The notes beneath the pieces are model-generated. The model saw nothing but the letters and a program-made list of their open reading frames with translations. It did not search any database and was not told the origin of the DNA. The position numbers and the translations under genes are program-made. From contig NZ_RQFK01000026.1 in the NCBI RefSeq assembly GCF_004770765.1, forward strand, positions 248,001 to 312,000: a DNA stretch of 64,000 nucleotides, in the 5' to 3' direction. The stretch is from Leptospira noumeaensis (GTDB taxonomy: Bacteria; Spirochaetota; Leptospiria; Leptospirales; Leptospiraceae). Within the stretch, counting starts at the first letter, position 1. Every line of letters begins with the position of its first letter. Of this stretch, positions 53,274 through 61,595 are shown one piece after another.

Positions 53274-54359
53274 TTACAGTTCTAATTCCAGATTTGATTC
53301 AGCTCGAGACACACAGATTTGGATGTTCTCTTCACCCAACTCAGATACTTCACCGTTTGATAGATCAGTGACAGAACCTACTGCCTTTTTACAAACACAA
53401 GTATGACAAATTCCCATACGGCATCCGCTTTGTGGGTAAATTCCTTGGTCTTCAAGTTCTTCGAGTAAAGAACGTTCCCCTTTTACCTGAATGGTTTTGT
53501 GACTAAGAGATAAAAAGACATCTACCGTTCCCGTTTTTTTTACTTTTGAGGAAGTTTGTCCAGGTAACAAAAAGAGTTCTGATTTTACATCAATTCCTTC
53601 CAGAAGAGAAAGTGCTTTGGTTTGCATGGGCGCAGGCCCACATACATATACCGAATAGGATTTTAAATCTTCTGTATACTTTTGCAAAATCTCTTTGGAT
53701 AAAAATCCAGAATCATATCCTTCTTTAGGAACATCTGAAAAAATATATTTGATTTCTAACCATCCAGTTGATTTTGCGATTTCTTCTAACGAAGAATGTA
53801 AAATGATATCTTCGAATGACCTAACAAAGTATAGAAGTGTCGCTTTGCCTTTGAATTGATTTGCTGCGAGTTGTTTTAGAATGGAATGGATGGGAGTGAT
53901 TCCACTTCCACCAGCCAAAAACAAAAATTTGGAAGGCAAAGTTTTGGGAAGGGTAAAATGACCCGTTGGATCACCTAACTCTAGGACGTCGCCTTTTTTA
54001 ATGTTTGTATTGATAAAATTGGATACAAGTCCGCCTTTTTGGCGTTTTACGGTGATACTTAAGTATTTATCCTTTGGTAAGGAAGATAAAGAATAATACC
54101 GGGTCACTCTCCTACCTGCAATTTCTAAAGTGACAGGAACATGTTGGCCGGAACGAAACCCCTTCCACAACCAGTTGGGTTTTAACACGATTGTCTTTGC
54201 ATCAGCCGTTTCTTCCCGAACAGCAACTACTTTCGCTTTGATGGTAGTGACAGAAAATCTCGGATTGATTTCCCCCAAAAGAAAATCGGCCCATTGTTTG
54301 CCCTGAAGCGAACTTAGGAATTGTCTTGGTTCGTTGTAGATAAAAGGAAATGTTTTCAT
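53274..54359 (-). CDS. Flavin/2Fe-2S oxidoreductase, desaturase electron donor
   Basis: The 361-residue protein is a ferredoxin reductase-type enzyme fused to a 2Fe-2S ferredoxin. FAD binding is seen in RYYSLSS (87-93) and NAD(P)H binding in LAGGSGITPIHS (about 148-159). The C-terminal cluster ligands are in SGCRMGICHTCVC plus a later Cys (QICVSR). It passes electrons from NAD(P)H to the neighbouring desaturase, as DesC does for DesB. A DesT-like operator lies 24-41 bases upstream of its start, overlapping its likely promoter. Confidence 0.9.
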   Translation of the reverse strand: MKTFPFIYNEPRQFLSSLQGKQWADFLLGEINPRFSVTTIKAKVVAVREETADAKTIVLKPNWLWKGFRSGQHVPVTLEIAGRRVTRYYSLSSLPKDKYLSITVKRQKGGLVSNFINTNIKKGDVLELGDPTGHFTLPKTLPSKFLFLAGGSGITPIHSILKQLAANQFKGKATLLYFVRSFEDIILHSSLEEIAKSTGWLEIKYIFSDVPKEGYDSGFLSKEILQKYTEDLKSYSVYVCGPAPMQTKALSLLEGIDVKSELFLLPGQTSSKVKKTGTVDVFLSLSHKTIQVKGERSLLEELEDQGIYPQSGCRMGICHTCVCKKAVGSVTDLSNGEVSELGEENIQICVSRAESNLELEL

Positions 54360-54382
54360 TTTAGCCTCGTATTTCGCATTTA

Positions 54383-54400
54383 AGTGAACACTCGTTCACG
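54383..54400. promoter_or_regulatory. DesT-like operator 1 (reductase-desaturase promoter)
   Basis: AGTGAAC (54383-54389), four bases, then GTTCACG (54394-54400): GTGAAC and GTTCAC are a perfect inverted repeat with 4-base spacing. The site lies just downstream of a minus-strand -35 candidate TTGACA (plus-strand TGTCAA at 54437-54442). It matches the architecture of the Pseudomonas DesT site AGTGAAC-N4-GTTGACT (from memory). Confidence 0.65.
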
Positions 54401-54480
54401 GAGATATTTAATAGTGTTAATTTACATCGTTAAGTATGTCAACTCCGAATTGGACTTTTTGTCCTTGCTTTTTAAAAAAA

Positions 54481-54498
54481 AGTGAACGACCGTTTACT
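54481..54498. promoter_or_regulatory. DesT-like operator 2 (regulator promoter)
   Basis: AGTGAACGACCGTTTACT (54481-54498) has the same AGTGAAC-N4-GTTnACT layout as operator 1 and agrees with the Pseudomonas DesT site as I remember it in 14 of 18 positions. It ends 10 bases before the ATG of the TetR gene at 54509, so binding should give autoregulation. Confidence 0.65.
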
Positions 54499-54508
54499 GA
54501 ATTCAGTC

Positions 54509-55126
54509 ATGAAACTCAACAAACGATACGCCCAAAAACTTCGCACCCATGACAATTTGCTCGAAAGTGCTTTACGATTGATGGGCGAAGAAAAGGGGCT
54601 AGGCGACTTAAGCCTACGTGAGGTGGCAGGAGAAGCAGGAATCGTCCCTGCGGCCTTCTATAGGCATTTCAAAAATATGGAAGAACTGGGACTGTCACTT
54701 GTGGACGAATGCGGAGGGAGGATCCAAACCATCGTTGGGGATGCGAGGAACAAAGGAGCTTATCGATCGGCCTTACAGCTGACCATCGGTTTCTTTTTTG
54801 ACTATGTTACGCATAACCGCTCTCTCTTTCGGTTTATTTCCAGAGAACGTACGGGAGGCAATCGAAAGATTCGGGAAAAAATTCGTGAATCGATGAATGC
54901 CATTGCTTTCGAACTCGCTAAAGACATGCGAATGCCCAAAATGATCCCACAACTAGACATTCAGTTTGCTTCTGAGTTAATTGTTAGTATTTGTTTTCTT
55001 ATGGCTTCTGACTTTTTAGATCTTGCTACAGATGCACATTCTGAGATGCGAAAACTAAAATTACAAACCATCAAACAAGTTCGTTTGGTTTTTATTGGAA
55101 CGATTAGAGGAAGGAAAAAGAGATAA
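54509..55126 (+). CDS. TetR-family regulator of the desaturase genes (DesT/FabR-like)
   Basis: I start at the ATG at 54509 (MKLNKRYAQKLRTHDN), giving 205 residues. A GTG at 54482 is in frame but lies inside operator 2. No Shine-Dalgarno site is evident for either. The TetR helix-turn-helix is at about 34-54 (DLSLREVAGEAGIVPAAFYRHF). The PAAFYRHF recognition helix and the LFRFISRERTGG string resemble the DesT/FabR group, which sense the ratio of unsaturated to saturated acyl-CoA. It is divergent from the reductase and desaturase genes, with two matching operators in the gap. The ligand is inferred from the family. Confidence 0.88.
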   Translation: MKLNKRYAQKLRTHDNLLESALRLMGEEKGLGDLSLREVAGEAGIVPAAFYRHFKNMEELGLSLVDECGGRIQTIVGDARNKGAYRSALQLTIGFFFDYVTHNRSLFRFISRERTGGNRKIREKIRESMNAIAFELAKDMRMPKMIPQLDIQFASELIVSICFLMASDFLDLATDAHSEMRKLKLQTIKQVRLVFIGTIRGRKKR

Positions 55127-55178
55127 AAGAAAATTTGAAACGAAGTTAGGTCAAATGATTCCTTGCCTAATCACTCTT

Positions 55179-56987
55179 TCACTTGTCATTTGATTTTACA
55201 GGAAAGGAAATCATAATGTTCAACCCTTCTCCTTTTTTAGAAACAGAAGAAAATACACCTTTTAATTGAGAAGTCAAACTACGAATCAATTCGTAACCAA
55301 AATGATTTCCTTTTTCGATATTCACTGAGTCAGGTAATCCTTCTCCATCATCTCCCACTGATAAAATGATATTTTCATTGGTACGAGAAAGATGAATCCT
55401 TACATCTCCACCTTTTTCACTGGGATAAGCATACTTTAAGGCGTTGGTGAGTAATTCATTCAAAATCAAACCGAGTGGCAAAGTTCGTTTTAGATCCAAA
55501 CGAATTTCTTCTAACTTTACATCGAACTTAATTTTTGTAGGATTGAGGACAAAAATATCATGAAGACTAAATACTAAATCTTCTATGTACTTACGAAGAT
55601 CTACAGATTCTAAATCTTCCGATTGGTAAAGGTTTTCATAAACCTTTGACATTGACATGATTCTCGATTGCGCATTCAGGAACGATTGTTTGGCGACATC
55701 ATTTTCAACTTTGAATGATTCTAGATTGAGAAGTCCAGAAATGATGGCGAGGGTATTTTTAACTCGGTGTTGTAACTCTTTCAGTAAAACATCTTTTTCT
55801 TCTACTGACTTAGCGAGTCGACCTTCCATATCTAGAATCTTTGTGACATCCAAGTTAATCCATAAAATAAAACGTTCTCCTGCAATTTCAAAAGCCTGGC
55901 TAAAAACTAAAACATCAAACTTTTTTCCATCATTATGTAGGACAGTCATCCTTTCGCCGGACATCCTTCCATTTTCCTGATATGCTCTGTTTAACCTTTC
56001 AATTTCTTCTGGATTACTCCAAGCCTTAAACTCTTCCGTTTTTCTACCGATGACTTTTGATTTCTCTAATTGGAAAAGAGTTTCCATGGCTGAGTTCATA
56101 TCCAAATACGTACCATCTTTCAAAGTAGAAATCGCCATAGGTATGGGGCTTAGTTGGAATACTTTTGCATATACACTTTCTCCATCCTTTGGTGGAACCA
56201 TTACCGAGGCATTTGGAGTTTCTCTAAAAATAATTACAATTCCATTCAGATTTTTTTCATCATCCAAAATTGGTGAAATAGTTTCTGTAACATTTGTTTC
56301 ACGACCACTGCGAGAAACAATAATTAAATCATTCCTTCGTTCCGTATGAACGAGTTTGGTGTTTGAATTTAAAAAAGGATAAGATATTCGAGTTCTAGCA
56401 TCTGTTTGAACTAAATATAAAAAAGAAGTCAGATTTTTTTCCAATACTTCTTCTTTTTGGTATCCCAACATATCTAAAGCTTTGTGATTGATTTCTCGAA
56501 TCAATCCTTCTGGTGTTAATACAATCACACCATCACCCATTGCTTCAAAAGTGATACGAAGTTCTTTTTCACGGAAAGCTAACGATTGTTCAGCTTGGTA
56601 AAGTTGAAGGGCAGATTTAATCATACATTCAACTATGTCTGGACTCGAAATTTTGGTAACATATCCGTAATGTTTTACCTTACAAACACGATCTAAAATT
56701 TTATGATCCGAATAACCACTCAGAAATAGAATTGGGATTTCGCGGCGAGAAAGAATTTTTTCTGCAAGTTGGATTCCGTCCATACCATCAGAAAGATTGA
56801 TGTCCATTAGTATTAAATCGACTCGTTCACCAGATAAAATAAAATCATAAGCATCGTTTGAATTGGAAACGTATTGTACAGAATACCCTTTGTTTTTCAA
56901 AAATTCAGATTGTGAGATGGCCAAGATGGCTTCATCTTCCACAAGCAGAATATGACCTAAACTATGTTTGAGTTCTGTAAGTGGCAT
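55179..56987 (-). CDS. Hybrid REC-PAS-PAS sensor histidine kinase (HisKA_2 type)
   Basis: The 602-residue soluble protein starts with a receiver domain (about 10-125; acidic pocket E17-D18, phosphoacceptor D62 in LILMDINLSDG). Two PAS domains follow (about 135-260 and 265-390). The kinase core has ELQHRVKNTLAIISGLLN with the His near residue 405, typical of HisKA_2/LovK-like kinases. The HATPase shows NELLTNALKYAYP, SVGDDGEGLPD and FGYELIRSL. It is probably part of a phosphorelay responding to an intracellular cue. No response regulator gene is adjacent. Confidence 0.9.
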   Translation of the reverse strand: MPLTELKHSLGHILLVEDEAILAISQSEFLKNKGYSVQYVSNSNDAYDFILSGERVDLILMDINLSDGMDGIQLAEKILSRREIPILFLSGYSDHKILDRVCKVKHYGYVTKISSPDIVECMIKSALQLYQAEQSLAFREKELRITFEAMGDGVIVLTPEGLIREINHKALDMLGYQKEEVLEKNLTSFLYLVQTDARTRISYPFLNSNTKLVHTERRNDLIIVSRSGRETNVTETISPILDDEKNLNGIVIIFRETPNASVMVPPKDGESVYAKVFQLSPIPMAISTLKDGTYLDMNSAMETLFQLEKSKVIGRKTEEFKAWSNPEEIERLNRAYQENGRMSGERMTVLHNDGKKFDVLVFSQAFEIAGERFILWINLDVTKILDMEGRLAKSVEEKDVLLKELQHRVKNTLAIISGLLNLESFKVENDVAKQSFLNAQSRIMSMSKVYENLYQSEDLESVDLRKYIEDLVFSLHDIFVLNPTKIKFDVKLEEIRLDLKRTLPLGLILNELLTNALKYAYPSEKGGDVRIHLSRTNENIILSVGDDGEGLPDSVNIEKGNHFGYELIRSLTSQLKGVFSSVSKKGEGLNIMISFPVKSNDK

Positions 56988-57371
56988 AGAGTCTACTACC
57001 GATTTTCATAATGAGCAGGTAGAAAAGCAATCGATTAAGGTGACAATTTTTTATGAAAAAAAAACGAATCTTGTGCAATAAAAACAGAGAGCATTATGTT
57101 GTGTTTTTGTAGTCGTAATCGTTAGACTGAGCAATGACAAATACATTATGTCGATTTTTTATCACAAACATCTGTTTGTTTGAGTAAATTTTATGTAAGA
57201 ATCCAAACTACGGATTGTTTTTTATATCACCTGTTCTTTTTTCAACTGGGTGTTGGTAGAACAATTAGTATACTCTTTGAGAGGTTTCCGTTTACCAATC
57301 TGTCCTAGGATCGCCAGTGAGTGAGGACTAGTACCTAACTATTGTTATAAAGTAATTGGTAAAAGAAATTT
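56988..57371. other. 384-base gap with no gene
   Basis: No credible coding frame or tRNA is visible. The gap is AT-rich. It has a perfect inverted repeat ACAAACA-TC-TGTTTGT (57164-57179) and a weak 5-base hairpin AATCC/GGATT (57200-57216) followed by six T. The kinase promoter should lie in its left part. A small RNA cannot be excluded. Confidence 0.4.
57164..57179. repeat. Perfect 16-base palindrome
   Basis: ACAAACA (57164-57170) and TGTTTGT (57173-57179) are exact reverse complements around TC. The short spacing suggests a dimeric protein-binding site rather than a terminator. It lies in the only long gap of the window, between the kinase and the pterin synthase gene. Confidence 0.35.
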
Positions 57372-57770
57372 TTATGGCTCAAAGAAAGCGAGGTTTTCTG
57401 GTCCTTCATGGATGACGATCCGTCGAATTTTCCCTTCAGAAGATTTTACATCTGCCTTCAAACCTGAGTAGAACCAACGCGCCACATTTTCAGAAGTAGG
57501 ATTGATCCCCTTAAAGTCAGGATGGTCATTGATGAGGATATGGTCTATGGAATGAACTAGTTCCATCAGTTTCGTGCGAGCGGTAAGGAAATCGTAAGAA
57601 ATACCGTCAGGGCGAATGTTCGTATTTCCCTCTAAAAACACCTCTACCTTCCAGGAATGGCCGTGGATGGGCTCGTCAGAGCCATCGGCAAAGTACTGGT
57701 AGAGGAAATGGGCCGATTCAAACCTTCCCTCGATGCGGACGTAAAATTTCCCGTTTTCTTGGGTAAACAT
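57372..57770 (-). CDS. 6-pyruvoyl-tetrahydropterin synthase family protein, PTPS-III type
   Basis: I start at the ATG at 57768-57770 (MFTQENGKFYVRIEGRFESA), giving 132 residues; the frame extends upstream into the divergent DUF1858 gene. Zinc-binding His are H21 (ESAHF), H36 and H38 (IHGHSW). The catalytic Cys of QueD/PTPS is absent. In its place is E33 with the spacing E-x-x-HGH. That is the motif described for PTPS-III enzymes, which form 6-hydroxymethyl-dihydropterin and can replace dihydroneopterin aldolase (FolB) in folate synthesis. A second catalytic segment reads HEGPENLAF near the end. It is better annotated as a folate enzyme than as QueD. No folate gene is adjacent. Confidence 0.82.
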   Translation of the reverse strand: MFTQENGKFYVRIEGRFESAHFLYQYFADGSDEPIHGHSWKVEVFLEGNTNIRPDGISYDFLTARTKLMELVHSIDHILINDHPDFKGINPTSENVARWFYSGLKADVKSSEGKIRRIVIHEGPENLAFFEP

Positions 57771-57834
57771 TCCATTGACGAATAGAGCATAGTCCAATAT
57801 TTGTATAGTAATTTCCTTCCTGAGGGTTCTTAAG

Positions 57835-58056
57835 ATGACTGAAACAACAAAACCGCGTTTTTTTAAAGAAATGACTGTGGGAGAGGCAATTGCCATTCAC
57901 CCGGAAGCAGGTCTAGTTTTCTCTAGCTACCATTTAGGTGGCTGTTCACACTGCTCTATTAACGAAGTAGAAACAATTGAACAAGTTTGTATGGGTTATG
58001 GTGTTGAAGTAGATACTCTTATCGATTCCTTAAACAATCTTTTCGCAGAAGAATAG
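57835..58056 (+). CDS. DUF1858 family protein
   Basis: The 73-residue protein matches DUF1858 (the ScdA N-terminal-like helical domain). It contains EMTVGEAIAIHPEAGLVFSSY (about 12-32, beginning after the first basic residues) and the Cys pair GGCSHCSINEVETIEQVC. The CxxC suggests iron-sulphur or redox chemistry. It has a strong ribosome site (GAGGG, 57822-57826). It is divergent from the pterin synthase and followed by an intrinsic terminator, so it is monocistronic. Confidence 0.85.
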   Translation: MTETTKPRFFKEMTVGEAIAIHPEAGLVFSSYHLGGCSHCSINEVETIEQVCMGYGVEVDTLIDSLNNLFAEE

Positions 58057-58083
58057 ACTAAAAAAACTTTTCCTACCCGCACC

Positions 58084-58109
58084 GGGCCATTTTGGCCCTT
58101 GTGTTTTTT
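58084..58109 (+). terminator. Intrinsic terminator after the DUF1858 gene
   Basis: GGGCCA (58084-58089) pairs with TGGCCC (58093-58098) around TTT, then TTGTGTTTTTT follows. It is a compact GC-rich stem with a T tract, 28 bases after the stop codon. Confidence 0.85.
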
Positions 58110-58258
58110 CTATCCACCCAGCTATAGTTTCGTAGGTTTACGTTGGCAAAACAATTTGTAAGTTTCCAATATAAAAATAAAATTGATTGGGGACTTGTTG
58201 CTGATGAAAACATGAGTTCGGGCAAGTCAATTCTCCAGATCAAACAAGGTCAATTTAG

Positions 58259-58660
58259 TTGGACAACCTAACATATAGTATACCTGGTCTTTTATTTCCA
58301 GCGATTTCCTTACTAATGCTCGCCTATACCAATCGTTTTTTTGGGTTGGCCAAACTTTCGCGACAACTCCTCAGTGAATATGAAACTTCCAAATCAGAAA
58401 TTTTAGAAAAACAAATTCACAATCTACGTTTTCGCATTTCTCTCATTTTATATTCTCAAAGTGCCGGAATCTTTAGTTTGATTCTTTGCACTTGTTCTAT
58501 GGGAATGATCCCATTTTATAATATTGTGGCTTGGATATTATTTGCTTCATCACTTTTGTTTATGGTGATCTCGCTTATCTTAGCGCTGATTGAAATTCAT
58601 TTATCGGTGATTGCATTGGATATAGAAAGAAATTCAATTTTGCAATCAGGTTCTAAATAA
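58259..58660 (+). CDS. DUF2721 family membrane protein
   Basis: The 133-residue protein starts at a TTG (58259) with an AAGG ribosome site at 58246-58249; no ATG is available. It has three membrane helices (about 8-25, 62-85 and 88-112). The helix-loop pattern FPAISLLMLAYTNRF, then LRFRISLILYSQSAGIFSL and ALIEIHLSVIALDIE, is typical of DUF2721. Function unknown. A bidirectional-looking terminator follows at 58675. Confidence 0.8.
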   Translation: MDNLTYSIPGLLFPAISLLMLAYTNRFFGLAKLSRQLLSEYETSKSEILEKQIHNLRFRISLILYSQSAGIFSLILCTCSMGMIPFYNIVAWILFASSLLFMVISLILALIEIHLSVIALDIERNSILQSGSK

Positions 58661-58674
58661 AAGACTAGTTTAAA

Positions 58675-58708
58675 AAAATAAGATTACCCGTTTTGATAAT
58701 CTTATTTT
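58675..58708. terminator. Bidirectional terminator after the DUF2721 gene
   Basis: AAAATAAGATTA (58675-58686) and TAATCTTATTTT (58697-58708) are a perfect 12-base inverted repeat with a 10-base loop, ending in T runs on both strands. It lies between DUF2721 and the convergent lipoprotein gene and can serve both. Confidence 0.8.
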
Positions 58709-58809
58709 AAAGAATTGTTTCCTTAACTTTCAGAATTCAAATTGTTTATTGGATATTGAATATCAAACAAACAGAATCCATTGAGTGGAATGGTGTGTAT
58801 ATTCCCTCT

Positions 58810-59721
58810 TTATTGAAAGATAACTCTTCCCAAGTTATCGATCGTACCACTATTACAATCGCCAGAACCAGCTGAATTACTAACTGGAGCAGCAACCCCA
58901 GTCCCTGCGCTATAATAAACTCTTGTTACTAAACCTTGCCCATTGGTAGTTGCTGCATTAATTGAAAACAAACATCGTCCACTGATCGTTGGAGAGGCAG
59001 CTGCATTAACAGTGGCACAACTATTAGTAGAACTATAAGTTCCTCCGGAACAAACTCCAGCATTATGATTGCCACCCACGGAAAAATCATAACAGGAACC
59101 ATTTGCGATAAAATTACAACTACCTCCACTGCCGACTAAAGTGGGACTATTGGCAGCTTGTACTTTAATATTTCCGCCAAACGTTCCAGATACATAAAAA
59201 CTTTTTACCCTAACACGATATGAACCTATTGCCAAATTTTCCAATAACCTTTCTCTACTAGAACTAGAGGGATTCGTATCAGTTTTAGTGATGACTACTG
59301 TCCCAGTAGAATTTGTTAACTCCAAAACCAAATCCACTGTACTTGTAGATGTAAAAGCCGTGATGAGATGATTTCCAGGCGATGTTACATTTAGATCAAA
59401 GTCAACTAAGGGGCTATTTGTTAGGATATTTCCACTAGATGAGGTTCCATTGATCGTGATACTCCCGCTCGTAGTAGGGATAGCTTTACACCTGTCAGTT
59501 GTATTCGTTTGGTTTAAATTAAATGCGCTGACACACAAAAATCCCGAAGCACAATTTGCATTCGAAGTACAGGCAACGCCATCGGTACCTGAGCCAGTTG
59601 AGGTAGACCTTGGAGCGGCAAGTAACAGTAACAATAAAGAGTCTTCTGAAGAATTTTCAGGCTTAGAAGAACAATTTAAAACAAAAACCAAAAACACAGT
59701 GAACTGAATCATTTTTTTCAT
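58810..59721 (-). CDS. Lipoprotein with Cys-rich segment and PPC-like domain
   Basis: I start at the ATG at 59719-59721 (MKKMIQFTVFLVFVLNC), giving a lipobox VLNC and 303 residues. The protein has a Leu-rich stretch (DSLLLLLLAAP) and a Ser/Thr/Gly linker. A four-Cys segment (ACTSNANCASGFLCVSA ... DRC) follows. The next part resembles a pre-peptidase C-terminal (PPC) beta sandwich (about 95-180; DFDLNVTSPGNHLITAF, NLAIGSYRVRVKSF). The C-terminal part has more Cys (SCNFIANGSCYDF, GVCSGGTYSSTNSC). It is a surface lipoprotein of unknown partner. Confidence 0.78.
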   Translation of the reverse strand: MKKMIQFTVFLVFVLNCSSKPENSSEDSLLLLLLAAPRSTSTGSGTDGVACTSNANCASGFLCVSAFNLNQTNTTDRCKAIPTTSGSITINGTSSSGNILTNSPLVDFDLNVTSPGNHLITAFTSTSTVDLVLELTNSTGTVVITKTDTNPSSSSRERLLENLAIGSYRVRVKSFYVSGTFGGNIKVQAANSPTLVGSGGSCNFIANGSCYDFSVGGNHNAGVCSGGTYSSTNSCATVNAAASPTISGRCLFSINAATTNGQGLVTRVYYSAGTGVAAPVSNSAGSGDCNSGTIDNLGRVIFQ

Positions 59722-59920
59722 ATAAAAACCTGACGCAGAATGCACCAAACGTTAGTTTATCGTCAACGAGAATTGGTTAACCTTTTTAATGGAACGAACG
59801 AATACAGCATAATTTTCGTTATAAGTTCATAGTTTAGCACAAAATCCCTGTTTTAAGGGAAAGGCCCAATCGTGACTTCTGTTAGTTGAGACAAAAAGTA
59901 AGGAGAAAGGTGAAAATAAC

Positions 59921-60931
59921 CTAAATTCGAATCACTATTTTTCCAAAATGAGATCCGGATCGTAAGTATCGAATGGCATCAGCAGATTCCTCTAAAGTAA
60001 AAACTTTATCAACCACCGGACGTAATCCAGATGCCTCGATCGCTTGGTTCATTTCGATAAATGCTTTTCTGCCACCGACCACTAACCCTTGAATTTTTAA
60101 ATTGTTCATAACTGCGGGAAGCAAATTGAGTTCGCCCGATTTACCGGCAAGGATCCCAATCAAATGGATCACACCAAATGGTCGACAGGCGGCAATGGAT
60201 TGTTCCAATGTTCCGGCCCCACCCACTTCAATGATATGATCGGCTCCGACTTTTCCAGTGATCCGACGGACTTCTTTTCCCCATTCGGGAGTTTCTTTGT
60301 AATTGATTAGGTAATCAGCCCCTAACTCTTTTCCCCTTTCCAACTTTTCGCCACTGGATGAAGTGAGAATGACTTTGGCTCCAACAAGTTTTGCAAATTG
60401 TAAGGCAAATATCGATACACCGCCAGTTCCTTGTACTACGACAAATTCACCCGGTTTTAATTGGCTAAATTGAAATAATCCTGACCAAGCAGTGAGGGCA
60501 GCGCATGGCAAGGTGGCCGCTTCATCAAAAGACAAATGGTTGGGAATCCGAACAAGGCCAGTCTCTGGAACCAAGGCAAACTCGCGTAAGGTGCCTGGTA
60601 ATGGACCTCCAATGGTGTGGCGCATTTCGGCATGGGTTGCTTCTTTTGCAATCCACTTGGGGGCAAAAGTGAGAAGCACTCGGTCTCCCACTTTCCATTC
60701 TGTCACCCCAGAACCTATACTCACCACTTCTCCAGCCCCATCACTGCAAGGAACTAAGGGGAGAGGGAACTTGGGATTGTATTTTCCTTCAACAACCAAA
60801 GAGTCTCGATAGTTTAAGGAAGCGGCCCGCATTCGAACTAACACTTCTGTTGTGCCAGGACTTGTAGGTTCCGGAACCTCTTCAATTTTCAAATGATCCA
60901 AACCAAAACTATTGATTTGTGCTTGTTTCAT
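59921..60931 (-). CDS. Zinc-independent MDR oxidoreductase (quinone reductase/alcohol dehydrogenase-like)
   Basis: The 336-residue protein is an MDR enzyme. The N-terminal fold has SLNYRDSLVVEGKY and LVPCSDGAGEVVSIGSG. The cofactor-binding motif is VVQGTGGVSIFALQFAK (about 169-185). The catalytic-zinc Cys and structural-zinc cluster are missing, so it is in the NAD(P)-dependent quinone reductase/YhdH-like branch. It lies downstream of the VOC gene, separated by a weak terminator. Confidence 0.85.
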   Translation of the reverse strand: MKQAQINSFGLDHLKIEEVPEPTSPGTTEVLVRMRAASLNYRDSLVVEGKYNPKFPLPLVPCSDGAGEVVSIGSGVTEWKVGDRVLLTFAPKWIAKEATHAEMRHTIGGPLPGTLREFALVPETGLVRIPNHLSFDEAATLPCAALTAWSGLFQFSQLKPGEFVVVQGTGGVSIFALQFAKLVGAKVILTSSSGEKLERGKELGADYLINYKETPEWGKEVRRITGKVGADHIIEVGGAGTLEQSIAACRPFGVIHLIGILAGKSGELNLLPAVMNNLKIQGLVVGGRKAFIEMNQAIEASGLRPVVDKVFTLEESADAIRYLRSGSHFGKIVIRI

Positions 60932-60958
60932 ACTTTCCCCTAATTAAAACTTAAAAAC

Positions 60959-60983
60959 AAAAAAAATCATAACAAATGTTATG
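60959..60983 (-). terminator. AT-rich intrinsic terminator after the VOC gene
   Basis: On the minus strand CATAAC-ATTT-GTTATG (60968-60983) is followed by eight T (A at 60959-60966 on plus). It directly follows the VOC stop. The same bases read as a perfect 7-base palindrome CATAACA-AA-TGTTATG, so an operator function cannot be excluded. Confidence 0.55.
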
Positions 60984-60987
60984 CGAA

Positions 60988-61419
60988 CTATTTACTTAGA
61001 ACAATTTCGCCATCTGCATTCAATGGAAAAAATGGATTAAAAGCTACTTCAAAAATATGACCATCAAAATCTTTAAAATAAGCACTGTATCCTCCCCAAA
61101 AAACTTTTGTAGGTTCTTTGAGAATTTCTGCACCTAATGCCCGCACTTTGTTGATTACGGCATCCACCTCGGCTTCACTTGTTTGGTTTTGAGCGAGAGT
61201 GATTCCGGAAAACTTTTGACGTTTTTGAAAAGGAATTCCAATATCTTCAGCCAAAGCTTCTTCACCGAATAAACCAAAAACAAGGGCTCCAATTTGAAAA
61301 AAAGCCACACTATCATTACTTTCTTTTGAAAGTTTCCAACCGAGTCCCTTTTCATAGAAGTCGATGGAACGTTTTAAATCGGAAACACCTAGGGTGATTA
61401 AATTGATTCTTGGATACAT
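60988..61419 (-). CDS. VOC/glyoxalase-fold protein
   Basis: The 143-residue protein has two beta-alpha-beta-beta-beta modules of the vicinal-oxygen-chelate fold. Visible are INLITLGVSDLKRSIDFYEKGLGWK (in the first 30 residues), SVAFFQIGALVFGLF, and YSAYFKDFDGHIFEVAFNP with a possible metal ligand Glu. It may act on a small electrophile or be a resistance-type binding protein. The substrate is unknown. Confidence 0.82.
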   Translation of the reverse strand: MYPRINLITLGVSDLKRSIDFYEKGLGWKLSKESNDSVAFFQIGALVFGLFGEEALAEDIGIPFQKRQKFSGITLAQNQTSEAEVDAVINKVRALGAEILKEPTKVFWGGYSAYFKDFDGHIFEVAFNPFFPLNADGEIVLSK

Positions 61420-61520
61420 AAAGGATCTCCTTTTGTTTAAATATGAACTTTTTAGAAATAAAAAATATGATAAGGGAATTTGGATTCACAAAACGGATGT
61501 TTCATGGTAGATGGAGCCAT

Positions 61521-61547
61521 TGGGTGGCGGGTGGTTAACCCCACCCA
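61521..61547. repeat. GC-rich hairpin downstream of crotonyl-CoA reductase
   Basis: TGGGTGG (61521-61527) can pair with CCACCCA (61541-61547). A second GGGTGG (61529-61534) can pair with the same CCACCC, so two alternative stems exist. It is far more GC-rich than its surroundings and lies 49 bases after the ccr stop, with no T tract. It may be an mRNA 3' structure of the ccr transcript. Confidence 0.4.
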
Positions 61548-61595
61548 GTCTAAATAGGGCGGGGACATGTAATCTAAATACTCACCTGGAAAGAA

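Noticed and set aside
57200..57223. Hairpin AATCC/GGATT followed by six T as a terminator of a small RNA.
   Set aside because: The stem is only five pairs with a seven-base loop, and no promoter or conserved RNA could be seen upstream.
58260..58275. A GTATAC string near 58271 as another copy of the TetR operator found at 4266.
   Set aside because: Only the 6-base core matches, there is no second arm, and it lies inside the start of the DUF2721 coding region.
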